The translations under genes and the position numbers were made by a program. Positions 28,138-36,999 of a DNA stretch of 64,000 bases are shown one piece after another. The stretch lies in the NCBI RefSeq assembly GCF_900129885.1, contig NZ_FQXE01000008.1, positions 83,141-147,140 of the forward strand, given 5' to 3'. This DNA comes from Pollutimonas bauzanensis (lineage in GTDB: Bacteria > Pseudomonadota > Gammaproteobacteria > Burkholderiales > Burkholderiaceae_B). The notes under the pieces are model-generated. The model was not told the DNA's origin, made no database searches, and saw only the letters and a list, made by a program, of their open reading frames with translations. Each line of letters begins with the position of its first letter. Position 1 is the first letter of the stretch.

Positions 28138-28569
28138 TCAAGCCTGCTTGGGGGGAGTCGTCGCGTAAACGCCGCGCCCGCTGGCCACGAGTTTGCCGGC
28201 GCTATCCAGGACCCGCGCTTCGGCGACCGAGAATTGCCCGCCGAACTTGATCACCTTGCCGTGCGCGGTGAGATCGCCGCGGCCCGCGGGACGGTGGTAA
28301 TCCACCCGCAAGTCGACGGTGGGAACCCCGCGCCCCGTCGACGACACCAGCGCCCAGTCGGCGGTCAAGTCCACCAGCGCCGCCAGGATGCCGCCATGGG
28401 TATAGCCGATATCGGGGTTGACCACCCATTCTTCGCGCCATGCGGCGGTCAAGGTGATTTCGCCCTCGCCCACCGACAGCACCTTCAGCCCCAGCCACTG
28501 GTGGTAAGGGCCGCGCAGCAGCTTGGCTTGCACTTCGCTCGCGGTGAGCGCTACTTTTGCTTCAGACAT
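28138..28569 (-). CDS. PaaI-family hotdog thioesterase
   Basis: A 143-aa hotdog-fold thioesterase. The motif THGGILAALVDLTADWAL at about 57-74 contains the conserved HGG and a downstream Asp (D66) used by PaaI-type enzymes. It hydrolyses small acyl- or aryl-CoA esters, often to release stalled CoA. It sits between the MDR reductase and the VOC gene in the operon. Confidence 0.85.
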   Translation of the reverse strand: MSEAKVALTASEVQAKLLRGPYHQWLGLKVLSVGEGEITLTAAWREEWVVNPDIGYTHGGILAALVDLTADWALVSSTGRGVPTVDLRVDYHRPAGRGDLTAHGKVIKFGGQFSVAEARVLDSAGKLVASGRGVYATTPPKQA

Positions 28570-28595
28570 ATCGAACCTTTATTCCAGAATTGATG

Positions 28596-29612
28596 TCAGG
28601 GGGCGACCACGACCTTGCCCAGGACCGTGCGGTCGGCCAGGGACCGCAAGCCTTGCGCGGCCTGCTCCAGCGGCAGCACCTTGTCGATGATGGGCGCGAT
28701 GCGGCCTTCGTCGATCAAGGCCAGCAAGGCTTTCAGGTCTTCGTCGTAAAAGCTGTTGGAACCCTTGATATTGATTTCAAAGCTCCATACGTAGCGCAGG
28801 TCTTCCTTGGGATCGTGGCCGGCGGTCGCGCCGCAGACCAGCAGGGTTCCGCCGCGCTTGATGCACTTGAGCGAAGGCACCCAGGTATCGCCGCCGGTGA
28901 AATTCACGACCACGTCGACGCCGCCCTCGTAGTTGCGTCGCTGCGGCTTGCCGTAAGTCTGAATGGCCCACTTGGAAAAATCGGTTTCTTTATAGTCGAC
29001 CACATGATCGGCGCCGGCCTGCTTGAGGCGGGCGGTTTTCTCCGCCCCGCTGGCGCAGGCGATCACCTCGGCGCCCAGCAGCTTGGCCAGGACCACCGCC
29101 GCCGTGCCCACCCCGCCGCTGGCGCCCAGGATCAGGACCTTGTCGCCGGCCTTGACGGTTTTGTGCGTGATCAGCATGCGGTGCGCCGTGCCATAGGCCA
29201 CCGGCAGCGCGGCGGCCTGCTCGAACGTCACTTTTTCAGGCATGGCGATAAGCTGCTCGGCGGTCACCAGGCAGTACTCGGCCATGCCGCCGTCCAGCAT
29301 TTCGCCCATCAGGCCTTTTTGCTTGTTCAGCGGATTCACCAGCACGCGGTCGCCGACCTTCCAGCCGGCGACGCCGGCGCCGATCTCGGCGATCTCGCCG
29401 GCCAGGTCCAGCCCTATCACCACGGGCAAAGGCACTTTGATGCCGGGCATGCCCTTGACTGTGAAAACGTCGTGATAGTTGAAGGAGGAAGCGCGCACGC
29501 GTATCAGCACATGGCCAGCCGTGACTTCGGGTACCGGCTTGTCGGCAACCAGCGATAGTTGGTCAAAATCGCCGTGCGCATTGAGCACCAGCGCCTTCAT
29601 AGTTCGAGGCAT
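28596..29612 (-). CDS. MDR-family reductase (quinone oxidoreductase type)
   Basis: A 338-aa medium-chain dehydrogenase/reductase. The nucleotide-binding motif GASGGVG is at 163-169. The usual catalytic-zinc GHE motif is replaced by GLD (residues 67-69), so it is probably a zinc-free NADPH reductase of the quinone oxidoreductase or enoyl reductase type. The start has AAAGGA ahead at good distance. Its place in the operon suggests reduction of an unsaturated intermediate. Confidence 0.85.
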   Translation of the reverse strand: MPRTMKALVLNAHGDFDQLSLVADKPVPEVTAGHVLIRVRASSFNYHDVFTVKGMPGIKVPLPVVIGLDLAGEIAEIGAGVAGWKVGDRVLVNPLNKQKGLMGEMLDGGMAEYCLVTAEQLIAMPEKVTFEQAAALPVAYGTAHRMLITHKTVKAGDKVLILGASGGVGTAAVVLAKLLGAEVIACASGAEKTARLKQAGADHVVDYKETDFSKWAIQTYGKPQRRNYEGGVDVVVNFTGGDTWVPSLKCIKRGGTLLVCGATAGHDPKEDLRYVWSFEINIKGSNSFYDEDLKALLALIDEGRIAPIIDKVLPLEQAAQGLRSLADRTVLGKVVVAP

Positions 29613-29654
29613 GGAAAAATCCTTTGATTGTTGAAATGTGAAAATAGAACCGGG

Positions 29655-30446
29655 CTAGGCCTGGGTTTGACGCCGCCAGCGGAACAGCCGCGCCTCGATG
29701 GGCTTGAGGACCGAGAACTCCAGGATCACCATGAGCGCCACCAGGGTGATCGTCCAGGCGAATACCTGGTCGGTTTGCACCAGGTCGGCGGCCTGGCGCA
29801 GGCGGTACCCCACCCCATTGGACGAGCCTATCGTCTCGGCCACCAGCGAAACCCGCCATCCGAAGCCGAAGGCCAGCCGCGCTCCCGAGAAGAAATCGGG
29901 CAGGATGGTCGGCAGATAAATCTTGCCGATGACTTGCGCGCGGCTCATGCGGAAACTGTGCGCGAGTTCGACCAGATCCGCGCTGACGGTCTGCGTGCCG
30001 CGCCAGACATTGGTCAGGATCAGGGGCATGGCGGTCATGAAGACCACGAAAATCGTCGTGCTGTTGGAGATGCCGAACCAGATGAGCGCGAAAATCGCCC
30101 ATATCGCCGAAGAAATCGTATTGGTGACAGCCAGCACCGGCTCGAAGAAATCCCCCAATGCGCGGTTGCTGCCCAGCACCAGACCCAGCACCGAGCCGAA
30201 TACCGCGGCCAGCGCGAAGCCGGCAAGCACGCGCCAGAACGTGATGCCCAGATCGAGCCAGAATGAGTCCGTGTGCAGCAGGGACAGCCATGCCTGCCCC
30301 ACCCTCATGGGACCGGGCAGGACATAGGCGGGCATGCCGCGCGCGGCCAGCGACCATATGCCCAGCAGCAAGGCCACCAGGGCCAGCCGTTTCAATACGG
30401 TGGCCGAAACCTTGCGCCATTCGGCGACAGGCGCCTGTATCGTCAT
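29655..30446 (-). CDS. ABC transporter permease (second set)
   Basis: A 263-aa SsuC/TauC-type permease, with several hydrophobic helices and an EAA-type loop (DLVELAHSFRMSRAQVIGKI, about 155-175). It forms a second transporter with the upstream ATPase. No binding protein is encoded next to it; it may use one of the two at the operon's far end. Confidence 0.87.
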   Translation of the reverse strand: MTIQAPVAEWRKVSATVLKRLALVALLLGIWSLAARGMPAYVLPGPMRVGQAWLSLLHTDSFWLDLGITFWRVLAGFALAAVFGSVLGLVLGSNRALGDFFEPVLAVTNTISSAIWAIFALIWFGISNSTTIFVVFMTAMPLILTNVWRGTQTVSADLVELAHSFRMSRAQVIGKIYLPTILPDFFSGARLAFGFGWRVSLVAETIGSSNGVGYRLRQAADLVQTDQVFAWTITLVALMVILEFSVLKPIEARLFRWRRQTQA

Positions 30447-30462
30447 GGAATTCGCTATTGCG

Positions 30463-31269
30463 CTATACCAAGGCGCGCAAGGCCCGCAACTGCTCGCCGA
30501 CCGCGCGGTCGGCGGGCCGGCGCGGCTGCGGCAGGTCTATAGGCACGATGGCGCGCACGCGGCCGGGCCTGGGATGCAGGACGACGACTTCATCGGCCAG
30601 CACCACGGCTTCCTCGATGTCGTGCGTCACGAAGACTATTGTTATGCCGCGCTCTTGCTGCGCCTGAAGCAATTCGGCGTGCATTTGCGCGCGCATTCCC
30701 GGGTCGAGCTTGGAAAACGGTTCGTCCAGCAACAGGATGCGCGGCTCTTTGACCAGGCTGCGCGCCAATGCGACGCGGCTGCGCATGCCGCCCGAGAGGG
30801 CATTGGGATAAGCATCGTAAAAGCCGACAAGCCCGACGGCCGCCAAAGCCTGCTCGGCGCGTTGCCGGCGTTCGGCCCGTCCGACCCGCTCGGCCTCGAG
30901 GCCGAACTCGACGTTTTCGAGCGCCGTGCGCCACGGCAGCAGGCGGTCATCCTGGAATAGATAGCCCACCCGCTTCCAGTCAGTGAAATCGCGGGCGCGT
31001 ATGCCGTCCAGATAGATGTCGCCCTGATCCGCGGCCAGCAAGCCGGCGATCATGTTCAGCAAGGTGCTCTTGCCGCAGCCCGAGGCGCCCAATATGGCGG
31101 TCACCCGGCCGCGCGGCACGGTGAAATTGATGTCGTCCAGCACCCGCAGGGCCGGCGCATCTGCGCGGGCAAAGGTTTTCCCGACCGAGGAAACGCGTAT
31201 CGCGGTGTCTGCCGCAAGCGCCGCCGCATCGGGCACAGCTGCTGTCGGTAGATCAAATAAGGCGGACAT
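30463..31269 (-). CDS. ABC transporter ATPase (second set)
   Basis: A 268-aa SsuB/TauB-type ATPase and first gene of the ten-gene operon. Walker A is GASGCGKST, the signature is LSGGMRSR, and Walker B is LLLDEPFSKLD, followed by the switch histidine in FVTHDIEEA. It is transcribed away from the GntR gene. Confidence 0.88.
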   Translation of the reverse strand: MSALFDLPTAAVPDAAALAADTAIRVSSVGKTFARADAPALRVLDDINFTVPRGRVTAILGASGCGKSTLLNMIAGLLAADQGDIYLDGIRARDFTDWKRVGYLFQDDRLLPWRTALENVEFGLEAERVGRAERRQRAEQALAAVGLVGFYDAYPNALSGGMRSRVALARSLVKEPRILLLDEPFSKLDPGMRAQMHAELLQAQQERGITIVFVTHDIEEAVVLADEVVVLHPRPGRVRAIVPIDLPQPRRPADRAVGEQLRALRALV

Positions 31270-31571
31270 GACGGGCCAATAGGTGAGTAACTTAATAACC
31301 GGCAGATATTCCGACGGGGATGCTTATAAGTTTAGTCATCGATAAGCTTAGGTAAAACTATCATTTTTTTATTAGCTTATATGTCAAGAATTAGCGTCGA
31401 TACTGTCGACGCTTGATCGGCGGAAATCTATTTTCTCCATGTTTCTTGACTTTTATTTTGTTTCATAACACACTTGTACGCACAAGCGGATAAGTAAGGT
31501 AAAAACCAATCCAAGCCGCAAGAACGCGCGCCCCGAGGCGGGCGCGCAAAATGAAACAGGAGACAAGGCGC
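31270..31571. promoter_or_regulatory. Divergent regulatory region with inverted repeats
   Basis: About 300 bp between the ABC-ligase operon and the GntR operon, much more AT-rich than its surroundings. It contains a perfect inverted repeat AGCGTCGA-5-TCGACGCT (31393-31400, 31406-31413), a second one CTTGT-ACGC-ACAAG (31473-31486), and a cluster of TAAGCTTA/CTTATAAG-like palindromes (31323-31350, 31374-31380). A TTGACA on the minus strand (31387-31382) is a possible -35 box. These are candidate sites for the GntR/UTRA regulator to control both operons. Confidence 0.6.
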
Positions 31572-32378
31572 ATGTCCAGCCATGCAAAGATTTCCGGAAT
31601 GGCCAAACATGCGCAGGTGTCCCGCGCATTGCTGGACGACATCGCCCGCGGCAAATATGCCCTGGGCAGCCTGTTGCCTTCCGAGCCGGCGCTGGCGACA
31701 TCGTTCGGCGTCAGCCGGCAGACCATACGGGCCGCGCTGAGAACCCTGCGCGAGCTGGGCCTGATCGAAGGCCAGCAAGGCATAGGCAGCTTCGTGCGCG
31801 CGGCGCAGCCCACCGCCCGTTATGCCTATTCGTTCGACTCGGCGGTGGATTTGCTGCAATACGCCGTCAGCACCAGTGTGGACGTGCTGTCATGTGAAGA
31901 AATCGTGCTCAGCGAAGCACAGGCGCTCAGTTTGAAAAGACGGCCAGGCGAGCGCTGGTGGCAGGTGCAGACGGTCAGGAAACCCCTGCAGGACCATGCG
32001 CCCATCGCCAGCTCCCGCATCCTCGTGCCCTATGCCTACGGCTCGGTGCTGCAGGATCTGAGCCGCAGCCGCGAACCCATCTTCGCGCTGATACAGCAGC
32101 AGATGGGTGAGACCATCACTGAAATCTGGCAGGACATATCGGCCACCAGTGTGAGCGCCGCCGATGCCGCGCTGCTGGGCGTGCCGCCCGGATGTCCCGG
32201 TCTGTCCATCGAGCGGCGCTATTTCGGCCGCAATGGCGAACTTTTCGAAGTGTCGCACTCCATCCATCCCGCCGATACATTCAATTATTCGATGCGCGTG
32301 CGCCTGGCGCTGCCCGAGCGCGACGCCCCCGCCCCTCACACAGCCGCGGCGCCCACGCCGCCGACACCTCATGTTTAA
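31572..32378 (+). CDS. GntR-family regulator, HutC/UTRA subfamily
   Basis: A 268-aa regulator from the ATG at 31572, with AGGAG 9 bases ahead; an ATG at 31551 is an alternative. The N-terminal winged helix-turn-helix is visible (LLPSEPALATSFGVSRQTIR then AALRTLRELGLI). The C-terminal half is a UTRA ligand domain that in this subfamily binds a small effector. It is the first gene of its operon, overlapping the CoA-transferase gene by 8 bp, and divergent from the ligase operon. It probably represses one or both until the substrate acid or its CoA ester is present. Confidence 0.9.
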   Translation: MSSHAKISGMAKHAQVSRALLDDIARGKYALGSLLPSEPALATSFGVSRQTIRAALRTLRELGLIEGQQGIGSFVRAAQPTARYAYSFDSAVDLLQYAVSTSVDVLSCEEIVLSEAQALSLKRRPGERWWQVQTVRKPLQDHAPIASSRILVPYAYGSVLQDLSRSREPIFALIQQQMGETITEIWQDISATSVSAADAALLGVPPGCPGLSIERRYFGRNGELFEVSHSIHPADTFNYSMRVRLALPERDAPAPHTAAAPTPPTPHV

Positions 32379-33564
32379 TCAGCTTCTGGCGGGACTGCGC
32401 GTCCTGGACCTCACGCAAAATGTCGCCGGCCCATTCTGCACGCAAATCCTGGGCGATTTCGGCGCGCAAGTCATCAAGATCGAACGCCCGGCTGGCGGCG
32501 ACGACACGCGCAATTGGCGTCCGCCCGAAATAGCCGGCCAGTCGTCCACCTTCATGGCGCTCAACCGCAGCAAGCGCAGCATATGCGTGGACCTGGGCAC
32601 CGAATCCGGCGCCCAAATCGTCAGGAAGCTGGCGCTTGACGCCGACATCATCGTGCACTCCATGAAGCCTGGCAGCGCCGAGGCCCTGGGCCTGGGGCCG
32701 CAACCGCTATGCGCGGCCAATCCGCGCCTGATCTACTGCGCCATCAGCGCCTTTGGCGAAAGCGGGCCATTGGCCCATCTGCCCGGCTACGATCCCCTGA
32801 TGCAGGCCTTCACGGGGATCATGAGCGTGACCGGCAACGAAGGCGACGATCCGGTGCGCGTGAGCGTCTCCCTGGTGGACATGGGCACGGGCCTGTGGGC
32901 GGCGCTGGGCATCTTCGCGGCCATCATGTCGCGCCAGCAGACCGGCCGGGGCGCGCAGGTCAACGCCAGCCTGCTCGAAACCGGCATGTCCTGGATGACG
33001 GTGTTTGTCGCCGGCTACCTGGCCTCGGGCGCGCTGCCGCGCAAGCTGGGTTCGGCAATGAGCATGGCCGCGCCCTATGAACTGTTCCGTACTCGGGACG
33101 GCCATGTCTTCATCGCCGCCGGCAACGACAGGCTGTTCGGCAAGGTGTGCGAGGCGCTGGGCTGCCCCGGACTGGCCAGCGACCCCCGCTACATCGTCAA
33201 TTCCGACCGGGTCGTCAACCGCGAGGCCTTGCGCGCCGACCTCGAAGCGCATACCACGCGCATGAGCGCCGCCGATGCCGTGTCCGCCCTGCGCGCCGCG
33301 GGCGCCCCGTGCAGCGAATTGAACACCGTCGCGCAGGCCATGGACCACGAGCAAGTACGGACGCTCGGGATGATCGCGGACCTGCCCACCCCCGCCGTCC
33401 CCGGCCTCAAGGTCGTGGCCCTGCCCCTGCGGGTGGACGGCGAGCGCGTGGGCAGCATGTCGGCGCCGCCCGGGCTGGGCGCGGATACCGATGCCGTTCT
33501 TCAGGAATTGGGAATCAGCGCAGACGAAGTGGCCCGCCTGCGGCGCGAAGGCGTCATCGCCTGA
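32371..33564 (+). CDS. CaiB/BaiF family CoA-transferase
   Basis: A 397-aa class III CoA-transferase. The start is the ATG at 32371 (MFNQLLAGLRVLDLTQ), inside the last codons of the regulator gene. The catalytic Asp is D170 in SLVDMGTG. The N-terminal GPFCTQILGDFGAQVIKIERP block and NRSKRSICVDL are family landmarks. It moves CoA from one acyl-CoA (often succinyl-CoA) to the free acid brought in by the TRAP system. Confidence 0.92.
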   Translation: MFNQLLAGLRVLDLTQNVAGPFCTQILGDFGAQVIKIERPAGGDDTRNWRPPEIAGQSSTFMALNRSKRSICVDLGTESGAQIVRKLALDADIIVHSMKPGSAEALGLGPQPLCAANPRLIYCAISAFGESGPLAHLPGYDPLMQAFTGIMSVTGNEGDDPVRVSVSLVDMGTGLWAALGIFAAIMSRQQTGRGAQVNASLLETGMSWMTVFVAGYLASGALPRKLGSAMSMAAPYELFRTRDGHVFIAAGNDRLFGKVCEALGCPGLASDPRYIVNSDRVVNREALRADLEAHTTRMSAADAVSALRAAGAPCSELNTVAQAMDHEQVRTLGMIADLPTPAVPGLKVVALPLRVDGERVGSMSAPPGLGADTDAVLQELGISADEVARLRREGVIA

Positions 33565-33613
33565 CCCCTTATGCAAACCCATCGCGCCAAGCGATGCTTT
33601 CAGACAAGAGACC

Positions 33614-34774
33614 ATGAACTTCAATTACTCGGACACCCAGCAGGAAATCCGCAGCGCGGTCGCCGCCCTTTGCGCCAGGTTCGGCGAAGACTACTGGCGC
33701 CAGTGCGAAGAGAGCGGCGCCTACCCGGATACCTTTGTGCGAGCGATGACCGAGGCCGGATGGCTGGCCGCCTTGATTCCCGAGGCCTATGGCGGCTCGG
33801 GCCTGGCGCTGCTGGACGCCTGCCTCATTCTTGAAGAAATCAATCGATCAGGCGGCAATGGCGCCGCCTGCCATGCGCAGATGTACACCATGGGCTCAGT
33901 CTTGCGCCACGGTAGCGAAGCGCAGAAGAACCGCATCCTGCCCCGCATTGCCGATGGCAGCCTGAGCCTGCAGGCCTTTGGCGTCACCGAGCCGGACGCG
34001 GGGTCCGACACCTTGCGCATCAAGACCTTTGCGCGGCGGGTGAACGGCGGATACGTGATCAATGGCCAGAAAATCTGGACCTCGCGCTACCTCCAGTCGG
34101 ATCTCTATCTGCTGATCGCCCGCAGCACGCCCTACGAAGAGGTCAAGAAAAAGACCGACGGCCTGAGCCTGTTTCTGGTGGACATCGAACGCGCCGGGAG
34201 CGCTCTGAGGTCCACGCCCATCAAGACCATGCTCAACCATCACACCAACCAGGTGTTCATCGACAACCTCGAGGTCAGCGACGAGGACCGCATCGGCGAA
34301 GAAGGCAAAGGCTTTCATTACCTGCTCGATTCGCTGAATGCGGAGCGGCTCCTGGTCGCCAGCGAATCGATAGGCGACGGCAAGTGGTTCGTGAGCAAGG
34401 CCTCGCGCTATGCCTCCGAGCGCGTGGTGTTCGACCGGCCCATAGGCGCCAACCAGGGCGTGCAGTTTCCCATCGCCCGGGCCCATATGAACATCGAGGC
34501 GGCCGAACTGATGCGCAACCGCGCCGCGACCCTGTTCGATAATGGCGAGCCCTGCGGGCCGGAAGCCACCATGTGCAAATACCTGGCCTCGGAAGCGGGA
34601 TGGGAAGCCGCCGAGGCGGCCATGACCACCTTCGGCGGCTATGGCGTCGCCGCCGAATATCACATCGAGCGCAAGTGGAAGGAGAGCCGGCTGTTTCGCA
34701 CCGCTCCCATTTCCAACAATCTGGTCCTGGCGCAGGTCGCCCAACATATTCTCGGCATGCCCAGGTCGTACTGA
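33614..34774 (+). CDS. Acyl-CoA dehydrogenase
   Basis: A 386-aa FAD-dependent acyl-CoA dehydrogenase starting MNFNYSDTQQEIRSAV. It shows QAFGVTEPDAGSDT, the flavin-side motif, and near the C-terminus TTFGGYGVAAEYHIERKW, which normally carries the end of the active site. It should make a 2,3-enoyl-CoA from the CoA ester produced by the CoA-transferase. The gap to the hydratase gene is 12 bp. Confidence 0.92.
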   Translation: MNFNYSDTQQEIRSAVAALCARFGEDYWRQCEESGAYPDTFVRAMTEAGWLAALIPEAYGGSGLALLDACLILEEINRSGGNGAACHAQMYTMGSVLRHGSEAQKNRILPRIADGSLSLQAFGVTEPDAGSDTLRIKTFARRVNGGYVINGQKIWTSRYLQSDLYLLIARSTPYEEVKKKTDGLSLFLVDIERAGSALRSTPIKTMLNHHTNQVFIDNLEVSDEDRIGEEGKGFHYLLDSLNAERLLVASESIGDGKWFVSKASRYASERVVFDRPIGANQGVQFPIARAHMNIEAAELMRNRAATLFDNGEPCGPEATMCKYLASEAGWEAAEAAMTTFGGYGVAAEYHIERKWKESRLFRTAPISNNLVLAQVAQHILGMPRSY

Positions 34775-34786
34775 GGCCGGATTCCC

Positions 34787-35578
34787 ATGGCTTATGAAAC
34801 CCTGCTCATAGAAAACGCCGACTCGGCCGGCGAAATCGCCGTGCTGCGCCTGAACCGCCCGCAAGCGATGAATGCCATGAACACCCGGATGTTCCTCGAT
34901 ATGCGCGCAGCCCTGCGGGAGCTGCGCGAACGGGCGGACCTGCGCTGCGTGATCCTTGCCGGCAGCGGCCTGAAGGCATTTTCGGCGGGCGGCGACCTGA
35001 AGGAGCGCAATGGCATGAGCGACGATACCTGGCGCCGCCAGCACGAATTGATCGAGGAAGCGTTCCTGGCCGTCAAGGACTTCCCCCTGCCCATCATCGC
35101 GGCAGTGGAAGGCCACGCTCATGGCGGCGGGCTGGAGCTGGCATTGATGTGCGATTTCATCGTGGCGGCGGAGTCGGCCCAATTTTCCCTGGCCGAGGTC
35201 AGGCGCGGCATCATGCCGGGCGGCGGAGGCATACAGAACCTGGTGCGCGCCGCGGGCATGAGGCGCGCCAAGCAATACCTGTTTACCGGCGACCGCTTCG
35301 ATGCCGCGCAGGCCCATGAATGGGGCGTCGTCAATGAAATCACCGCCGCGGGGCAGGCCGTCGAAGGCGCGTTGGCCATTGCGCGGCGCATCCTGCAGGC
35401 GGCGCCCATGTCGGTCCGGTATGTGAAGCTCGCCGCCTCGCGCGGCGGCGAGGTCGACTTCCACACCGGCTATGCCATGGACATCGCCGCCTACAACGTG
35501 CTCGTGTCTTCCGCCGACCGCCTTGAAGGCGTACAGGCCTTCAACGAAAAGCGCCCGCCGCGCTGGTCCAATCACTAA
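34787..35578 (+). CDS. Enoyl-CoA hydratase/isomerase
   Basis: A 263-aa crotonase-fold protein. The CoA and oxyanion-hole segments are FSAGGDLKERN (about 65-75) and GHAHGGGLELAL (about 107-118), with RRGIMPGGGGIQNL following. It would hydrate the enoyl-CoA made by the preceding dehydrogenase. It is a close-looking paralogue of the hydratase at 60304-61095: same length and the same GGDLKERN motif followed by a W-R-x-Q-H pattern. Confidence 0.9.
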   Translation: MAYETLLIENADSAGEIAVLRLNRPQAMNAMNTRMFLDMRAALRELRERADLRCVILAGSGLKAFSAGGDLKERNGMSDDTWRRQHELIEEAFLAVKDFPLPIIAAVEGHAHGGGLELALMCDFIVAAESAQFSLAEVRRGIMPGGGGIQNLVRAAGMRRAKQYLFTGDRFDAAQAHEWGVVNEITAAGQAVEGALAIARRILQAAPMSVRYVKLAASRGGEVDFHTGYAMDIAAYNVLVSSADRLEGVQAFNEKRPPRWSNH

Positions 35579-35590
35579 AGGGCAGCCATC

Positions 35591-36967
35591 ATGGCCATCA
35601 CCCAGCAGCTTGCCGAATTTGTCCTTGCGCCATCCGGGCGGCTGGCGCCCGCAGCCGTGCGAGCCCGCGCGGCGCGCTATATCGCCGATACCCTGGCCGT
35701 GACCATTGCCGGCTCCGCAGAAGCGGGGCCGCGCGCGCTGGAAAAAGCCATACAGCCCTCGGGCGACGCCGGCGCGATAGGCGTTCCATGGAACGCCTAT
35801 CGCTACCGCGCAGCGGACGCCTGCCTGCTGTACGGCATGGCGGCGCATATCCTGGATTACGACGACGTCAGCATGCTGGCCGTATGCCATCCCAGCGCGC
35901 CCGTCGTATCGGCGCTGTGCGTCCTGGCTCCCAGCGTTCCCGCCAGCGGCGCGCAATTCATCGACGCCTATATCGTCGGCACCGAGGTGTCGATCCGTTG
36001 CGGCCAGGCCATGGGCTTTCGCCATTACGACCTGGGCTTTCACGCCACGGCCACGCTGGGTTCGCTGGGCGCTGCGGCGGCCTGCGCCCGCCTCCTGGGC
36101 CTGAGCCTCGCCCAGACCTGCCACGCCCTGGCCATCGCGGCCAGCCTGTCGGCGGGCATACGCAAGAATTTCGGCAGCATGGTCAAGTCATTGCATGTCG
36201 GCCAGGCCGCCGCGCATGGCCTGCAGGCCGCGCGCCTGGCCAATGCCGGCATACAGGGCGCCGCCGAAGCCCTGGAGGATGGCGGCTGGCTCAAGGCGTT
36301 TTCGGGCGGCATGACCGACCATTGGCCGGCGGATCTGAAGCTGGGCCAGCCTTTTGCCATCGACGATCCCGGCTTCGAGCAGAAACGCTATCCCTGCTGC
36401 TACCTGATGCACAAGATCATCCAGGCGACGCTGGCCCTGCGGCGCCAGCATGGCTTGTCGCTGGATGGCCTGGAAAGCGCCCGCATCGATATGTGCCGCG
36501 GCGGCGCGACGCCCTTGATCCACCCCTTGCCGCGCAACGGCCTGAACGCCAAGTTCAGCGGCCCATACGCTGTCGCGGGCGCGCTGGCCGACGGCCGGGT
36601 CGACCTGAAAAGCTTCGAGGACGATGCCGTGCTGCGTCCCGCCATCCAGTCCGCGATGGCCGCCACCAGCCTGGTGGAAGGCGATATCGCCCCCGCCCAG
36701 GGCAGCGACCTGGGCAATGCGCCGGTCACGGTAAGCCTGGCGTATGGCGATGGGCGCCGCTATGCGCATACCGTCACGCTGTCGCCGGGATCGGTCCAGG
36801 ATCCGCTAAGCGATGCCGACCTGCTCGAAAAAGCGCGCGATTGCCTGGCGCGCGGCTTGCCCGATACGTCCGCCGACACCGCCCGGGCATGGTTCGAGGC
36901 GGGCCTGCGGCTGGACGCCCGCCCATCCGCCCGCGAGTGGCTGGGCGGATTGCGCCACGATAACTGA
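35591..36967 (+). CDS. MmgE/PrpD family protein
   Basis: A 458-aa protein of the 2-methylcitrate dehydratase (MmgE/PrpD) family. The N-terminal ADTLAVTIAGSAEAGPRAL and AHILDYDDVS blocks and the later KRYPCCYLMHKII segment are typical. The family also includes cis-aconitate decarboxylase and iminodisuccinate epimerase, so the reaction is open. It lies in a CoA-transferase/TRAP operon, which suggests a hydroxy di- or tricarboxylic acid. Confidence 0.88.
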   Translation: MAITQQLAEFVLAPSGRLAPAAVRARAARYIADTLAVTIAGSAEAGPRALEKAIQPSGDAGAIGVPWNAYRYRAADACLLYGMAAHILDYDDVSMLAVCHPSAPVVSALCVLAPSVPASGAQFIDAYIVGTEVSIRCGQAMGFRHYDLGFHATATLGSLGAAAACARLLGLSLAQTCHALAIAASLSAGIRKNFGSMVKSLHVGQAAAHGLQAARLANAGIQGAAEALEDGGWLKAFSGGMTDHWPADLKLGQPFAIDDPGFEQKRYPCCYLMHKIIQATLALRRQHGLSLDGLESARIDMCRGGATPLIHPLPRNGLNAKFSGPYAVAGALADGRVDLKSFEDDAVLRPAIQSAMAATSLVEGDIAPAQGSDLGNAPVTVSLAYGDGRRYAHTVTLSPGSVQDPLSDADLLEKARDCLARGLPDTSADTARAWFEAGLRLDARPSAREWLGGLRHDN

Positions 36968-36999
36968 AGTCCATATAAAAAAACCCACGGAGACCAACC

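Noticed and set aside
33896-36124. A 742-codon open frame antisense to the acyl-CoA dehydrogenase, hydratase and MmgE genes
   Set aside because: It spans three well-supported genes with clean gaps and shows no domain.
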